Source of the DNA: Heterocephalus glaber
Taxonomy: Eukaryota > Chordata > Mammalia > Rodentia > Bathyergidae
Length of the DNA stretch: 64,000 bases
Assembly: GCF_000247695.1 (NCBI RefSeq)
Contig: NW_004624781.1
Coordinates: forward strand, 11,452,632 to 11,516,631
Direction of reading: 5' to 3'
The position numbers and the translations under genes are program-made. Numbering within the stretch: the first letter of the stretch is position 1; each line of letters begins with the position of its first letter. Under the pieces are notes generated by a model. It was not told the origin of the DNA and made no database searches. It was given only the letters and a program-made list of their open reading frames with translations. Below, one piece after another: positions 10,561-21,138 of this stretch.

Positions 10561-11659
10561 CTAACTATGGCAAGATGCCTGCATGGATCACCCTCCTGTA
10601 TTTGGGTCCCTGGAAACAGAGTCTGCAGCAAGCACCAAGGGTGTCACCATGTGACTTTATGAAGTAGAACTGCCTCGTGTCTCCAGAGCCAGCCCGGAGT
10701 CATTAGCAAAGCAGCCCTCATTGATTTCCAAAAATAATTTAAAAGCAATTTGTATCTTTGTGGTGCTCCTTCAGAAAATGCTAAAGGACGAGATCCACCT
10801 CTAGCATACAGCAGGTTTTCTGAAAGCTGTTCTCAATCCATCAGTACCCCACCCATCACATATGACAGTGGCCTTTGTCACATCCCTTCTTCAAAAAGGA
10901 ACTCCCCCCAACTTTTCTCCAATCTAATGCCAGCTGATTCTTATCTTTTTCTCGTCTACTACTTAGCTTCTAAATTTTCCTCTTTCGGAAATCTAGCTTC
11001 TCTGACATGAAACAGACAGTCCTGGTATCCTTTGTTGTTCTCCATCCTCAGCCACTCCTAGTCTTCCACTCCTTGTCACACATGGACAGAACCAGAGATG
11101 GTGGCCTCCCACCTTCAAAGCCAGCAGTGTGTAAGATGACCCTGGCAGAGCCTCATACCAAACTCAGGTTTAGAATTGGACTGGTGACATCTGGAAAGGG
11201 ACAGAACCCCTGGCGCATTCCCTCGCTGTGCCTTCTTTATGCTGCTTTTGTCAATCTCTTTCTTTCAGTGGTGGTTTGTTTGGGGGACAAGGTCTCGGTA
11301 TATAGTACAGACTGGTCATGAGCTTGCAGTGCTCTTGCCTCTGCCTTACCAGTGCTGGGATTCTTCCTGCCTTTATTGGCCTCATCAGCGACTCTAATGA
11401 ACTGCACTCAACTACCACTTCGAGTGAAAAGGCCACTTCTCTTCCATTTCCTTGTGGTAGACTCGGTTAAGGTTAAGGTCTCCACTTTGTTATAAAAATT
11501 ACCCTTTCCTGGTAGGATGTCAAAAGGACCAATAATGAGTCGCCACTTTTTGCTTTGGAAATTAGCCTCAATTTAATTTTGCCTGTGTCATAGGGCCAAT
11601 ATCAGTGGAGAGTAAATGCATTTACATAGAGCAGAGTGTTGTGTGGGTTGTTTTGTGTG
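10561..11659. other. No recognised feature
   Basis: Unique sequence. I looked for exons around 11007-11321 and found none with both splice sites. Confidence 0.45.
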
Positions 11660-12046
11660 TCCGCATGCCTGGGTTCACTGCAGCATTATTCACTATGGGG
11701 CTCAATCTAGGTGCCCATCCGTGATGAATGGATAAAGAAATTTTACACTGAGTATACATACACAGTGGGGAGTTAGGTGTGTATACAAAAATCAGTCTTA
11801 TAAGGGTTGGTGGAAGGGTGGGAATCCTCTCCTTTTCAGCATCATGAATTGACCTGGAGGACCTTATGTTAACTGAAACAAGGAGGCACAGGAAGGCAAA
11901 TCCCACACAATCTCTCTCCTATATGGAATCTGAAACAGTCGACCTCGGAAGCACAGAGGAAGATGTTGCTAAGTGGGACTGAGGTGTGGGGGATTGGCGA
12001 GATGTTGGACAAAGGACTCAAAACCTCAGCAAGATGGGAGGAATGA
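11660..12046 (+). mobile_element. L1M LINE, first part of an interrupted copy
   Basis: The end of ORF2 and start of the 3' UTR of an old mammalian L1. GTTCACTGCAGCATTATTCACTATGG, GTGCCCATCCGTGATGAATGGATAAAGAAA, GGAGGACCTTATGTTAACTGAAACAAG and TCTCTCCTATATGGAATCTGAA follow the well-known L1M order. GAGATGTTGGACAAAGGACTCAAAACCTCAG comes next. The reading frame is broken. It resumes at 13021 after a 958-bp insertion. Confidence 0.85.
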
Positions 12047-13004
12047 CTTATTTTCACTTTGGAAAGCAGCCAAAAGTTGCACGGTGCCTGATTCGGTGAA
12101 TAAAGTAAATGAGGACACTGAATATTTTTAGGAGCCTGACCTTCCCTAGAATGGCATGTGGCAGCAACATTCACTGTGGTTTTGATTGCACTTCCTAAAG
12201 ACACTCACAAAAGACAACTTCCAGAACTGTGTCAGAAAGTGGCAAGAATAGTAGGTGTTATGGTTTGTGTCTAGATGTACCCCCGTGAGCCTCATGCAGT
12301 CATAGTTGGTGCTTTTTCAGAAGTGGCTTGATCTAGAGTGTGTGATGCTGGGATTAAGGGTGGGTGATTACTGAATCAGTCCACTGATTGGTTTGACACC
12401 ACTCTAATCCCGGTAGCCTAGATACAATATAAGTGGAGCAGAAAGACACCGTTAAGGTCCCTTACTTGCTTGCTTGCTTGCCTTGCTACCTTCTGCTCAC
12501 CATGAACTATTTCTCCTCTCTGATGCTTGTCTCCCTGCCTTGGAGACAGCTGATTATGAACTGAAACCTCTACAAACTGAGCTAAATAAACTTTTCCTCC
12601 CTTAACTTGTAAGTATTGGATATTTTGTCTCAGTAATGAGAAAAGTAACCAAGACAACAGGATAACAGTGTTCAAAGGGAGATTAATATCACTGTGTCTT
12701 TTAACATTGTAATTTTTTACTTAAATATACACTGCAGTTTTTATTGGTTCTTGAATTCTGTAGAAACATTCTATAGATTTAAATACATCTCATTTTTTCA
12801 AATGTTAAAATAAAAGTTAGAAGAAAGTATATCAAAAGATTTAACCATGAAGAAATGATAAATGTTTAAGAATATAAGTATGTTTAACCGGACTTCAGCA
12901 CTATGAAATGTATACTTGTATCAAAACATCATGTTGCCACAGGTTTACAATTTATTTTTAATATATGAGTTTAAAAATAAATAAAAACTTTAATAATAAA
13001 AAAA
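12047..13004 (+). mobile_element. L1-mobilised insert ending in an L1 3' UTR and poly(A)
   Basis: The 3' part (about 12840-13004) reads like an L1M 3' terminus (GAAATGTATACTTGTATCAAAACATCATGTTGCCACA) and ends in an A-rich tail beside the target duplication. The 5' part (12047-12252) was not recognised and could be L1 3' UTR or transduced or retrocopied sequence. An LTR-like block (12253-12655) sits inside, so this insert is younger than the host L1M and older than the LTR. Confidence 0.65.
12253..12655 (+). mobile_element. Solo LTR-like element (MaLR-like)
   Basis: It starts TGTTATGGTTTG, a 5' end shared by many class III and MaLR LTRs. It has an ACTGAAACCTCTACAAACTGAGC block, an AATAAA signal at about 12585, and ends ...ACCAAGACAACA, giving the TG...CA ends of an LTR. 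It contains a short (CTTG)n stretch at 12466-12480. No internal retroviral coding sequence is present. The family was not resolved, and no clear 5-bp target duplication was seen. Confidence 0.55.
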
Positions 13005-13020
13005 AAGATGGGAGGAATGA

Positions 13021-13340
13021 TTTCAAGAGATCTATTACATATCGTGATGACGACACAAAAATATATTAAGGCTATTTTGCTGAGAAAATTGCTGAGAGTT
13101 CATTTTAAATGTTCTCACCACAAAAAGTTATTTGTATGTAAGGGCCGGGGATTTAGCTCAGTGGTTCCGCCGCCTGCCTCGCAAGTGCAAGGCCCTGAGT
13201 TTGATCCCTGGTACCAAAAAAAAAAAAAAAAAAAATTATTTGTATGTAACTGCAATACATATATTAAATACAACAACCATTCCTCTATACATATTGAAAC
13301 ATTTTGCACACCATAAATACGTACAGTTCTTACTTGTGAA
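13021..13340 (+). mobile_element. L1M LINE, continuation of the 11660-12046 copy
   Basis: After the 16-bp duplication, the L1M 3' UTR resumes with TCAAGAGATCTATTACATATCGTGATG, GCTGAGAGTTCATTTTAAATGTTCTCACCACAAAAAG, then ATACATATTGAAACATTTTGCACACCATAAATACGTACAG. These match the consensus order that should follow the block at 12000-12046. It is further split by an ID SINE at 13142-13235. Confidence 0.8.
13142..13235 (+). mobile_element. ID-type SINE (GGTTCCGCC subfamily)
   Basis: GGGCCGGGGATTTAGCTCAG (A box) is followed by GGTTCCGCCGCCTGCCTCGC, then GAGTTTGATCCCTGGTACC (B box), then about 20 A. A perfect 14-bp target duplication, TTATTTGTATGTAA, flanks it at 13128-13141 and 13236-13249. The exact duplication and long tail point to a recent insertion. 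Confidence 0.95.
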
Positions 13341-13380
13341 TTAGGAGATACATTGTTGTTTTGTCTTTGTTTCTGTTTTT

Positions 13381-13455
13381 GGTACCAGGGATGGAACTCA
13401 GGACCTTGCCCTTTGCGAGGCAGGTGGCGGAACCACTGAGCTAAATCACCAGTCC
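13381..13455 (-). mobile_element. ID-type SINE, reverse strand
   Basis: GGTACCAGGGATGGAACTCAGG ... GGCGGAACCACTGAGCTAAATC is the reverse complement of the local ID family. A degraded T-rich tail lies at about 13353-13380. The flanks AGGAGATA (13342-13349) and AGGAGATA (13456-13463) give an 8-bp target duplication. It lies only about 145 bp from an ID on the opposite strand, so the two could pair. Confidence 0.9.
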
Positions 13456-13463
13456 AGGAGATA

Positions 13464-15870
13464 TGTTTTTAAAACATTCTTTCCTTCCCCAAATGAGTGT
13501 ATCTCTGGGTACTGATGTTTGTGTTGTTTCTGTCTACTCATGTGACTGTTCATTGTGAGCATGTATCATTTTTATAAGCAGTAGAAAAATAGTTATGATC
13601 ATTTTTGAAAAGAATGGCATTCAGCATGGATGGCAGAGAAGAGACAGGAAGAAGCATGGTGCATGTTGAAGACAATAACTCAGACTTTCATATGTACATC
13701 TCCAGTTGGGGCCCTGCGAATCCCTTGAATTTCTCTTTAATGAATGTAGAATGGCTTCCTGGAGGAGGCTGGGTTTCAGAAGTTGCACAAACGCAGTGAG
13801 AGGACCTTTTGTTTGGCAGGAGCCTCTCTGAGGAAGCTGGGCAAGGAGGAGCTTGAGAGCTCCCCAGGCAGTTTGCGCAGTCGAGGGTCAGCTGTGGCCA
13901 TGCTGGAAGTAGAGAGCAGAGAAGGGGAAAGGAAGGTTGCTGGGCCTCATGTGGATCATGAAGATAAGGGCCCTGAGGCTGTGCAGATGGGATTGGAGGC
14001 AGAGGCTGACTCCTGACGTCCTTCGGGCCTGGGTGGTTGTGCTGCTCTGTCTACAGGAAGGCTGTAGGGAGGGACAGGACATTTACTCAGTGCGCTCGGC
14101 GTAAACCTGCACATGGTCCTCTATGCACTGTGTAGCCTTCGACTGGGATTTGAATCCAAGCCTTTGGTTCACTGAGCTTTCCCTTTCTGTCCTGCATTAC
14201 TGGCGAATGGTCAGTGCTGTATCTGACTGCACAGTTGATGCATTTGGAAAGGATTTGGGGAAACCTCAAGCTGTTACAGACTGAACCAGAGCATGGAGTG
14301 TCTGCTCGTTCTAAACCACATCATTTCTCCTGCTCAAGCTGAATGCCAAGGACCCCATACTTTGTAACTGCTAAATGGCATGTAGGAAATACAGGTGAAC
14401 TGAATGTGAGGCCTCAAATACCACAGCTGGTGGCTTACCACTTCAGGGGAGTCTTGGAGTAGGTACACCAGCTCGCCCTTGTTGGAGGCAGAATCTGACC
14501 AACAGGATTCTGCTAGCTCCTTCTAGCTGGTCATAAACACACTAGAGCTGAATTATGGAAGCTCCCATAGGAGAACAGTTAAACACGTCACTTGGTCCTG
14601 CATGTACACTGAGCAATGTCAGCTTTTGTCATCTCTCTTGTAAGATAACAAAAACCTAAGAGACTTAGGGCTCCAAGCGCCACTTCTGTGATTTCACAGT
14701 CATGTAGTTGGGGAGGGGAGCTTCTCTTGTGTAGTTCCTACTCCTCCAGCAAACATGAAGCTTGGGGTTTAGGCTCTTGTGCCCCCAGAGGGATCACTGT
14801 TCCTTACCCCTGCCTGCCCAGAGGGTCATTTCATGGAGACAGTCAGCTTTGCACACAGCCTGCCTGGCATTGTTGCTGGGGCCTAATGCTGTCGCAAGCT
14901 CCAGTCCACATCTGGGACTGTGCATGTTTCATGTACCGCATGTGCTTGTGAATGAGCTGGGTCTCTGCAGCATAAAGGGACAGGAAGAGTAACATCCTCA
15001 GTCCCCGGGCTGTGCTGCTTTGGTGGCTGTTTCTGTGGGAGCAGATTTTTATTCTGAATTGGGGTGGGGAGGGAAACATGGAAGGGTATCCCACACCTTG
15101 TTTGGGTTTATAGAATCTGTTGGGAATGAAACCATGGAGCCATGGACTGAGAAAGAATCTAGGGCCTTTTGTCACTGTGGACTGATAGTGACTAAAAAAA
15201 ATTGAAGCCAAAGAAGGGAGTGATAATCTCAGGTGTCCTTTCCAATGTCCCTTGCTCTCTTTCTCTCTCTCCCCCAAGTCAGGAGAAGAGAGGCTGGTGG
15301 CCTGGGTGCATGCATGCACCTCTCTGTTTTCAGTCATCAGTTAGGAGCTGGGGAAAGCTGAATGTTGCTTGCAGGGCAAGAAAAAAGTGAACATGAAGAA
15401 AAGAATGAGAAGAGGATGGTCTCTGTGAAAATCAAATGTAAAGAAAGAAGAAATTGTTCCTTAGTTTCTAGGAAGGCTCAGCAAGGAGAAAGGAGTGTTC
15501 CGTGTATTCGGTTGCTCTGGAACTAGGTCCTGGGCGGACTCTGGGCAAAGTTGAAACTCGAGCTGGACCCCTGTGAAGCAGGGTATTGAGAGGCATTCAT
15601 TTGTCTCAAATTGGCCCACCAAAAGATCTCTCTCGATGTGTGTTTAACTCCTGAAGTATTCTCTCTACTAAAGAAGGAAGGGAGCAAGGGAGGAATGAAG
15701 GAAGAAAGGGATATAAGAGACTTATTCCTCTTTCCCCCTCAACTCCTCCTGAACTTTGATCTCTTTTCTGATGCAACTGAAGACCCAAGACTGCTAATGC
15801 ACCTCCAGAAACTTGGACAAGGCCTTGTAGCCATTACTCATCTGCTAAACACAGGGCCCAGGGCCCCATT
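13464..15870. other. No recognised feature
   Basis: Unique sequence. It includes a 164-codon minus-strand open frame (14843-15337), rejected as a gene. 14060-14180 has weak resemblance to a reverse MIR. A (TC)n tract lies at about 15255-15275. Confidence 0.45.
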
Positions 15871-16280
15871 GTAGAGTGAGTGTGTCCTCCTCCCCCAAAT
15901 GCACATGGAGACTTCCTAATCCCTAGTACATCAGAATGACCTTGTTTGGAAATAAGGCTGTTCTGCACATGTAGTTACATTAAAACGAGGTCATCTGAGA
16001 GTAGGGTGGGCCGTCATCCACCACGACTCTCATCCCTATAAAAAGAGGAAACTTGAAGGCAGCCATGTAGGCAGGGAAGGTTACAGTCACGCTGCCATGA
16101 GACAAAGACCGGCAGGAAGTAGGGGCAGAGGCCTGGGACAGAGCCGCCCTCAGCACCTTCTGAGGGGCTCAGCCAGAAGTCTTGGACCTCTGGACTGTGA
16201 TGATCATCAGATCATTGTCAGTGCTTTAAACTGCCTAGTCTATGGTGCTTTGTTCCTGCAGCCCTAGAAACTACTACTGC
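15871..16280 (+). mobile_element. Solo LTR of the MLT1 (MaLR) type
   Basis: GTGTGTCCTCCTCCCCCAAATGCACATGG, CCTAATCCCTAGTACATCAGAATGACC-TTGTTTGGAAATAAGG, ACGAGGTCATCTGAGAGTAGGGTGGGCC, CCTATAAAAAGAGGAAACTTG (TATA region) and TATGGTGCTTTGTTCCTGCAGCCCTAG appear in the order of an MLT1 LTR. MaLR elements are non-autonomous relatives of endogenous retroviruses. Only the LTR is present, with no coding part. Confidence 0.85.
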
Positions 16281-16285
16281 TCAGA

Positions 16286-17313
16286 GATACTTTGGGGAAC
16301 CCATTAAACTATTTTATTTTCAATTGAGAAAGAAGAGTATGATAATGAATATATAACAATTAAATCCATCCTAGGTTATATTTGTCTTTGTACCAATTCC
16401 ATCATAAAAAATTTTTTTGCTATTATATTGTTAAATGAAAGAAAGGGCTTGTGAAGGCAGAAGTGGTGCCCGAGGCCCACAAGATGTGCAAGGCAACCCC
16501 GAGGCCCTGAATCGATCTGAGACAGGTGAGGCGCCTCTCAGTGGGTTTTTGGAGCAGTGCTGGAATTTCGTGGTTGAGGCTGAAATTAGCCAGGGCACCT
16601 AAGAAGCAATAAAACGTCTGTTGCTCTGAGCCATGGTTTGCTGAGACAGTCCTGCAGCTCTGTGATCCCGGTCCTTCATCCCTAGTGAAGAGCTGCTTTT
16701 GCTTTTGGTTTTTGCAAGAGAAGCACAGTCTCAAATGTGCCTGTCAATGTTCCGAAGAGCCACCGCACAGAGTGGAGCAGGATCCATTGTGGCCTCGGCC
16801 TCCCTCGAGGAGCTGCTTACCTCCCTGAAATGAGAGGGCACAGCTTAAAATTAACCCCACACGCCCCCGCTCCCCTCCCAGTACATCCTTCTTTTCCACC
16901 ATCACTCTCAAAAGCCGTGTTACTTATTTATGACCCAATCCAGTGGAAATAATATGCACTCAACTTGCACTTGTAGCTCTTACCCTGTTAATGACTCAGT
17001 TAAAATCCATAGAAGAGGATGGCTGTCACCAAAGTGTCTGCTTGAGTCCTCACCAAAGGGAGCTACTCTCCGTTAACTAGGATCTTCCCTGTAGTTTTTG
17101 GAAGGCAAATAGGCAAGCTTCTGGGAGCCCGGGTGGCCTGTGCAGATTGTATCCTGTCCCCTCCAGTTGACAACTCACAAAACTATGGAATGCATAGAGA
17201 AAACAGCTTTTCCTGACAAGCCGTGAAAAACAAGAAACTAAGTCAAACCTGCAGATGATTCTAAATCAATATCTGAGGTGTGCAGGTGACCCTCATAGTG
17301 CCACTGAATAGAC
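16286..17313. other. No recognised feature
   Basis: Unique sequence. 16740-16925 keeps several CpGs (TTCCGAAG, CACCGCAC, CCTCGGCC, CTCGAGG, ACACGCCCCCGC) that stand out from the CpG-poor surroundings. No exon was supported. Confidence 0.4.
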
Positions 17314-17505
17314 CAGTGGTTCTCACACCACAGTGAGTGCCAAATCTCCTGGAGGGCTTGATCTAAGTAGGTCCCTGAGCCTGAGCTCACCCCCAGAATT
17401 TCTGATTCAGTAGACCTGGGAGGAGACCCAAGAATTTGGATTTCTCCCTTGCTAGGGCTGAGGTCCAGGTGCTGCTGGCCAGGGGCTGCTCTCTGAGAGC
17501 CTCTG
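17314..17505 (+). mobile_element. MER5A (hAT-Charlie) DNA transposon
   Basis: A non-autonomous hAT element, near full length. It starts CAGTGGTTCTCACAC, carries CCAGAATTTCTGATTCAGTAGACCTGGGAGGAGACC in the centre, and ends CTCTGAGAGCCTCTG (the terminal inverted repeat with several changes). The flanks GAATAGAC and GGCTAGAC resemble the 8-bp target duplication expected for hAT. Confidence 0.9.
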
Positions 17506-17513
17506 GGCTAGAC

Positions 17514-20366
17514 GTTAACCTTCAATTGATCTTAATTGCTAAAAGGGGGAAGAGAATCCCATCTTGCAATTACTGGGTGACGAAACAGACTTTCAGCCCA
17601 GGAATGGCTGTCTGACATATAGACCTTCCTTTCCTGGAAGCAAATACCATCACTTCTGCAGAAGGGTGGGATGCAGTGGGATGCAAATGCATGAACCAGT
17701 GACAGGGTAATCAATGTGATGGTGCTCCCTTCTGTGCGAATGGCCTCCTCTTCCCTGTGACTGTAGTGGTATGGGCTGGGTTATGGTACTGCTGGGGTTC
17801 AATTTGGAAAGTACCCTCGGATGCAGAGATACTGGGGAATAGTGGCCAAGGTGGAATCCAAGAAAGGGCACAGCAGGGAGAAGCAGTGCTTCATGAAGGC
17901 TGTGTCAAACCTCCATCTTCTGAGAAACCCTAGTGAGATGGCGAGAAGAGCTTGAATCCTCCAGGATGCCTGCTTTATCCAAAGTGTATGTGTTGAGTGC
18001 CTCCCCTGTTCCAATGTTGGTTCCAGGCAAGGTGGAGGAAGCCCAGATGACCCACCCTGGGAGCTAGTGCTCTAGTGGGAGAGAGTAAAGTGGGCCCTCA
18101 GATCATTATAATGCATGGTGGACAGGGCCACAAGCACAGATTCACAGTCCTCAGAGATGCTCCAGAAACCATGATAGCTCCAATGCAATCATCTCTCAGG
18201 GAGGAAAAAGTGAATAGCAGATCAGAATTCATGGAAATCCAAGAATATCAAGTCAGAGTGCACAAACTGAGAAATCAAAGCCAGAAGTCTCAGACTTTGG
18301 CCTAGGCAAAGCCTTTCCTTGGGGCAGGAATCCTTTCCCTGATATTACTGAATGATCAGCTCCTTCTGATCATGGCTAGCTGGTGGAGGAAGCAGAGGGG
18401 TCTTATCTGGAGTTGTTTTCTTTATTAACTCTTCCCTCCTGCTGATCTTCTAGCACCTCTGTCTCAGGTCCCTGTACTAGCTGAATTGCTACTCTGAATG
18501 CTTGTAGTCCAACCAGAAAGTGCTATTTCAGGATAATTGGGGACCAGGGGTAAAACAGAAGGCTAAATCTGGGCCCTACATTTACTGAACAGTGAGTTGC
18601 CATCTCTGTTTGCCCCCCTCACAACCTGTAAAGCACCTCCCTAAACCCAGTCCTTGCCTCTGATGGAATCTGCCCTATCCCCAGACAATTCATTAGAGGG
18701 GAGGGTAAGCAGTAGTCAGGAAAGGGGATACCTGAGCTGTGGTGGTAGCACCCTGTTATAAAGTCCATGCATGTGCCTAATCTCAGTGTTTAGAATTGGA
18801 AGTAAAGGGTTAACTTAGGCTTAGATGGTCACAACACTGTTTCTCTCTCTAAAGGAGGCTCAGTCTTCCTGGGGTCACACTTTGCTGCTTCCCAATGTAT
18901 CATCCCAAATGGAAGTGAGAGATTGAATTTATCTTCAGAAGCACTGAGTCTCAAATCCAATGAACTGCTTTGATTGTGTTTCCTGCCAGACTACCTTGTG
19001 AAATTTTACCCCCTCCGCAAAACACTGTCTTCTACCAAAAGCTTTTCCCTGCCACATTCCAATTCCTATGGACTTTTCCAAACACACACATTGTGGCACC
19101 AAAGAACTTCTGTCTGTCTTGTCTCTTCGGGAGGTAAAAGTAGTACTGGTTAGGTTTTCTGTTCTGTTTTTGTTTTCTTTCTTTCTGTCCTTTGGATGCC
19201 TAGCACAGTTTGAAAGGCAGCAGTCTCTCAGTAGTGCAACTGGTTTTATTCTAATTAAATAGCATTTGTTTCAATGCTTTATTAGTAGCAAATTAGAGAG
19301 ATATGGTGTGGGTGTCACATGCTTTCCCAGGCACAGATTAGAATGATGCCTGCCACAGATATGACATTTGCTAGTCTGTCTCTTCTTAAAAGAGGTACAG
19401 AAATAGTGTTTGGCAATATTATATAAAATCAACCTTTTATAAAGCAAGCTATGTTTAGTTAGGGGTCAGACGATGCTTTGTTCAGTATGTCTTGTCACAG
19501 ATGTCTTTTATCATAAGCAACAAATCTTTCTGTGTTGGGGGAACATCTCTGAGGCAGATGTACTGTGACCCAGGTGGAGGCTTAGTCTTTGTTCTGTGAT
19601 ATATTTGCCTTCTCTTCAATCGCCAGCTCAGTGACTCAGCTTCTTTCTTGCCTCTGAAGAGATGTCAGTGACTGTTGTTTTGCTCTCTGATGCTTTGTGC
19701 CTCTGAGATTTGCTTTTGTAAATTGCATGGCTAAGGTGCACACCTTAAATAACACTGTTAAATAACTCTCTTTTATACCCAGCTGTGCTGCCCACAGTTT
19801 TCTGCAAGTCAATCTTGAGTGTGCACAGCAGAGAAAATGAAACAAGAAAAGCACGGTAGAAACAAATACCAGACTGATGTATTGGAAATGCAGGAACGTA
19901 GGTTAGTTAGCCATTGCCAGATGTGTCACAGAAGTTTCTAGCCCTGTCTGTTACCTCAAAGAGGCTTCGTGATTACTGTGACATCACAGCCCATGCTTTG
20001 TAGTCTTTGGGTAGAGTATACTGGACTTGTAACTAAGCATGTTACTAAGGTGTGTGGCTCTCATTCTCTCTCATTTCAGGGAATCTTACTTTGCTTAAAG
20101 TGTCTGAAAATGAAAGAAGACACATCCAATCCATGGAGAGGTCAGGGATCCCAGGAAGCCAGCAGTGAACCATTACCTTGGAAACTGTCCCATGAGCAGA
20201 GAGCCCTTCACACTCAAAAACTTGTCTTTGCAGTGTTCAGAATGAGGACAGACAAGCCCCTCAAGCTGCCAAAATCGATGTATAAAACCAGGATATTCCT
20301 GTGTTTTATTACTCCAGATGTTTTTTCAGGGAAGTTCCAGGTGTAGTCATTACATTGTGTTTAGGG
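17514..20366. other. Mostly unique sequence
   Basis: 17980-18090 resembles an old mammalian repeat (GTTGAGTGCCTCCCCTGTTCCAATGTTGG...GAGCTAGTGCTCTAGTGGGAGAGAG). A good acceptor-like sequence (TCTCATTCTCTCTCATTTCAG) ends at about 20079 and is followed by an open stretch. The downstream donor GAGAG-GTCAGG is weak, so no exon is called. Confidence 0.4.
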
Positions 20367-20752
20367 CAGTGGTTCTCAAACTTTATCATGCCTCAGAATC
20401 ACGACGAGAGCTTGATCAAGCACAATTGCTGGGCCGCACCTCAAATCTCTGATTCAGTAGGACTGGACCAGACCCAAGTTTGTTTTCTTTTCTTTTTCTT
20501 AGCACTAGGGATTGAACCCAGCGTCTTTTCACTGAACTACATCCCCAGTTCTTTTTTATTTCAGTTTTTATTTTGAGATAGGATCTCAAACTTGACCAGG
20601 TTAGGCTCAAACTTGTGATCCTCCTGCCTTGGCTTCCCAGACTGCTGGAATTACAGGTATGTGCCATCACAACAGGCTCAAGCTTGCTTTTCTTACACAT
20701 TCCTAGGTGATGTTGGTGCTACTGATCAAGGCCCACTCTTGAAGAACATCAT
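20367..20752 (+). mobile_element. MER5A DNA transposon, split by a B4
   Basis: The first half (20367-20480) reads CAGTGGTTCTCAAACTTTATC ... ATCTCTGATTCAGTAGGACTGGACC. The second half (about 20690-20752) reads CCTAGGTGATGTTGGTGCTACTGATCAAGG ... CTTGAAGAACATC, which is the expected MER5A 3' half. A B4 SINE lies between. MER5A predates rodents, while B4 is rodent-specific, so the nesting order agrees with known ages. Confidence 0.85.
20490..20678 (-). mobile_element. B4 SINE inside MER5A
   Basis: Reverse order: TAGCACTAGGGATTGAACCCAG ... GAACTACATCCCCAGTTC (ID part), a T-rich joint, then GTGATCCTCCTGCCTTGGCTTC ... TGGAATTACAGGTATGTGCC (B1-like part). It is flanked by CAAGTTTGTTTTCTT (20475-20489) and CAAGCTTGCTTTTCTT (20679-20694), a diverged target duplication. 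Confidence 0.9.
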
Positions 20753-20989
20753 TTTGGGGTCACGCTGGATGAATAATAGCTATGTTCATATGCTAAAAAT
20801 TGTGTGAGCCTCTAAGAGGCTCAAGAGCTGAAGTGGATTGAAGGTCAATGGAGTTGCTGCTCCACTGCCATCTCATGCTCCTTCTCCCCCACCCCACCCC
20901 ATTTTCCCCTTTCCTCTCTCCTTCCCTTCCTCGTTCCCATCTTGCCCCCTCCCACGCGTGCACATGCCTTCTTCCCTCACCTGTGCATA

Positions 20990-21138
20990 GACAACTGAGT
21001 ACCCATATGGAAGGTGGGTCAACTTCATAGTCACTGGCGTCATCAGACTCAAAAAATCCCAGCGGGTCATTGATCATGTTTACCACAATGACTCCCTTTC
21101 CCGCCACTTTAGTGGCCACAGTTGATTTCCATGCCTTC
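20990..21138 (-). other. Weak candidate exon, minus strand
   Basis: On the minus strand an open frame (…KVAGKGVIVVNMINDPLGFF…SDDASDYEVDPPSIW…) ends at a strong donor, CACAG followed by GTGAGG, at about 20979-20984 on the plus numbering. The possible acceptor TATATCAG near 21139 has a poor pyrimidine tract. The other two frames are mostly closed. No known domain is recognised. It could be a real exon of an unidentified gene or a chance open stretch. Confidence 0.2.

Larger units (their letters stand above)
12031..13020. repeat. 16-bp direct repeat bounding an insertion
   Basis: AAGATGGGAGGAATGA occurs at 12031-12046 and again, identical, at 13005-13020. The second copy directly follows an A-rich tail (AATAATAAAAAAAA). 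The flanking sequence outside the two copies joins up as one L1M. Everything between is therefore an insertion made by L1-type target-primed integration. The leading AA of the second copy could belong to the tail, leaving 14 certain bases. Confidence 0.85.

Noticed and set aside
14843..15337. 164-codon open frame (minus strand)
   Set aside because: No domain, mixed composition, several overlapping frames on the other strand, and no splice or start context.
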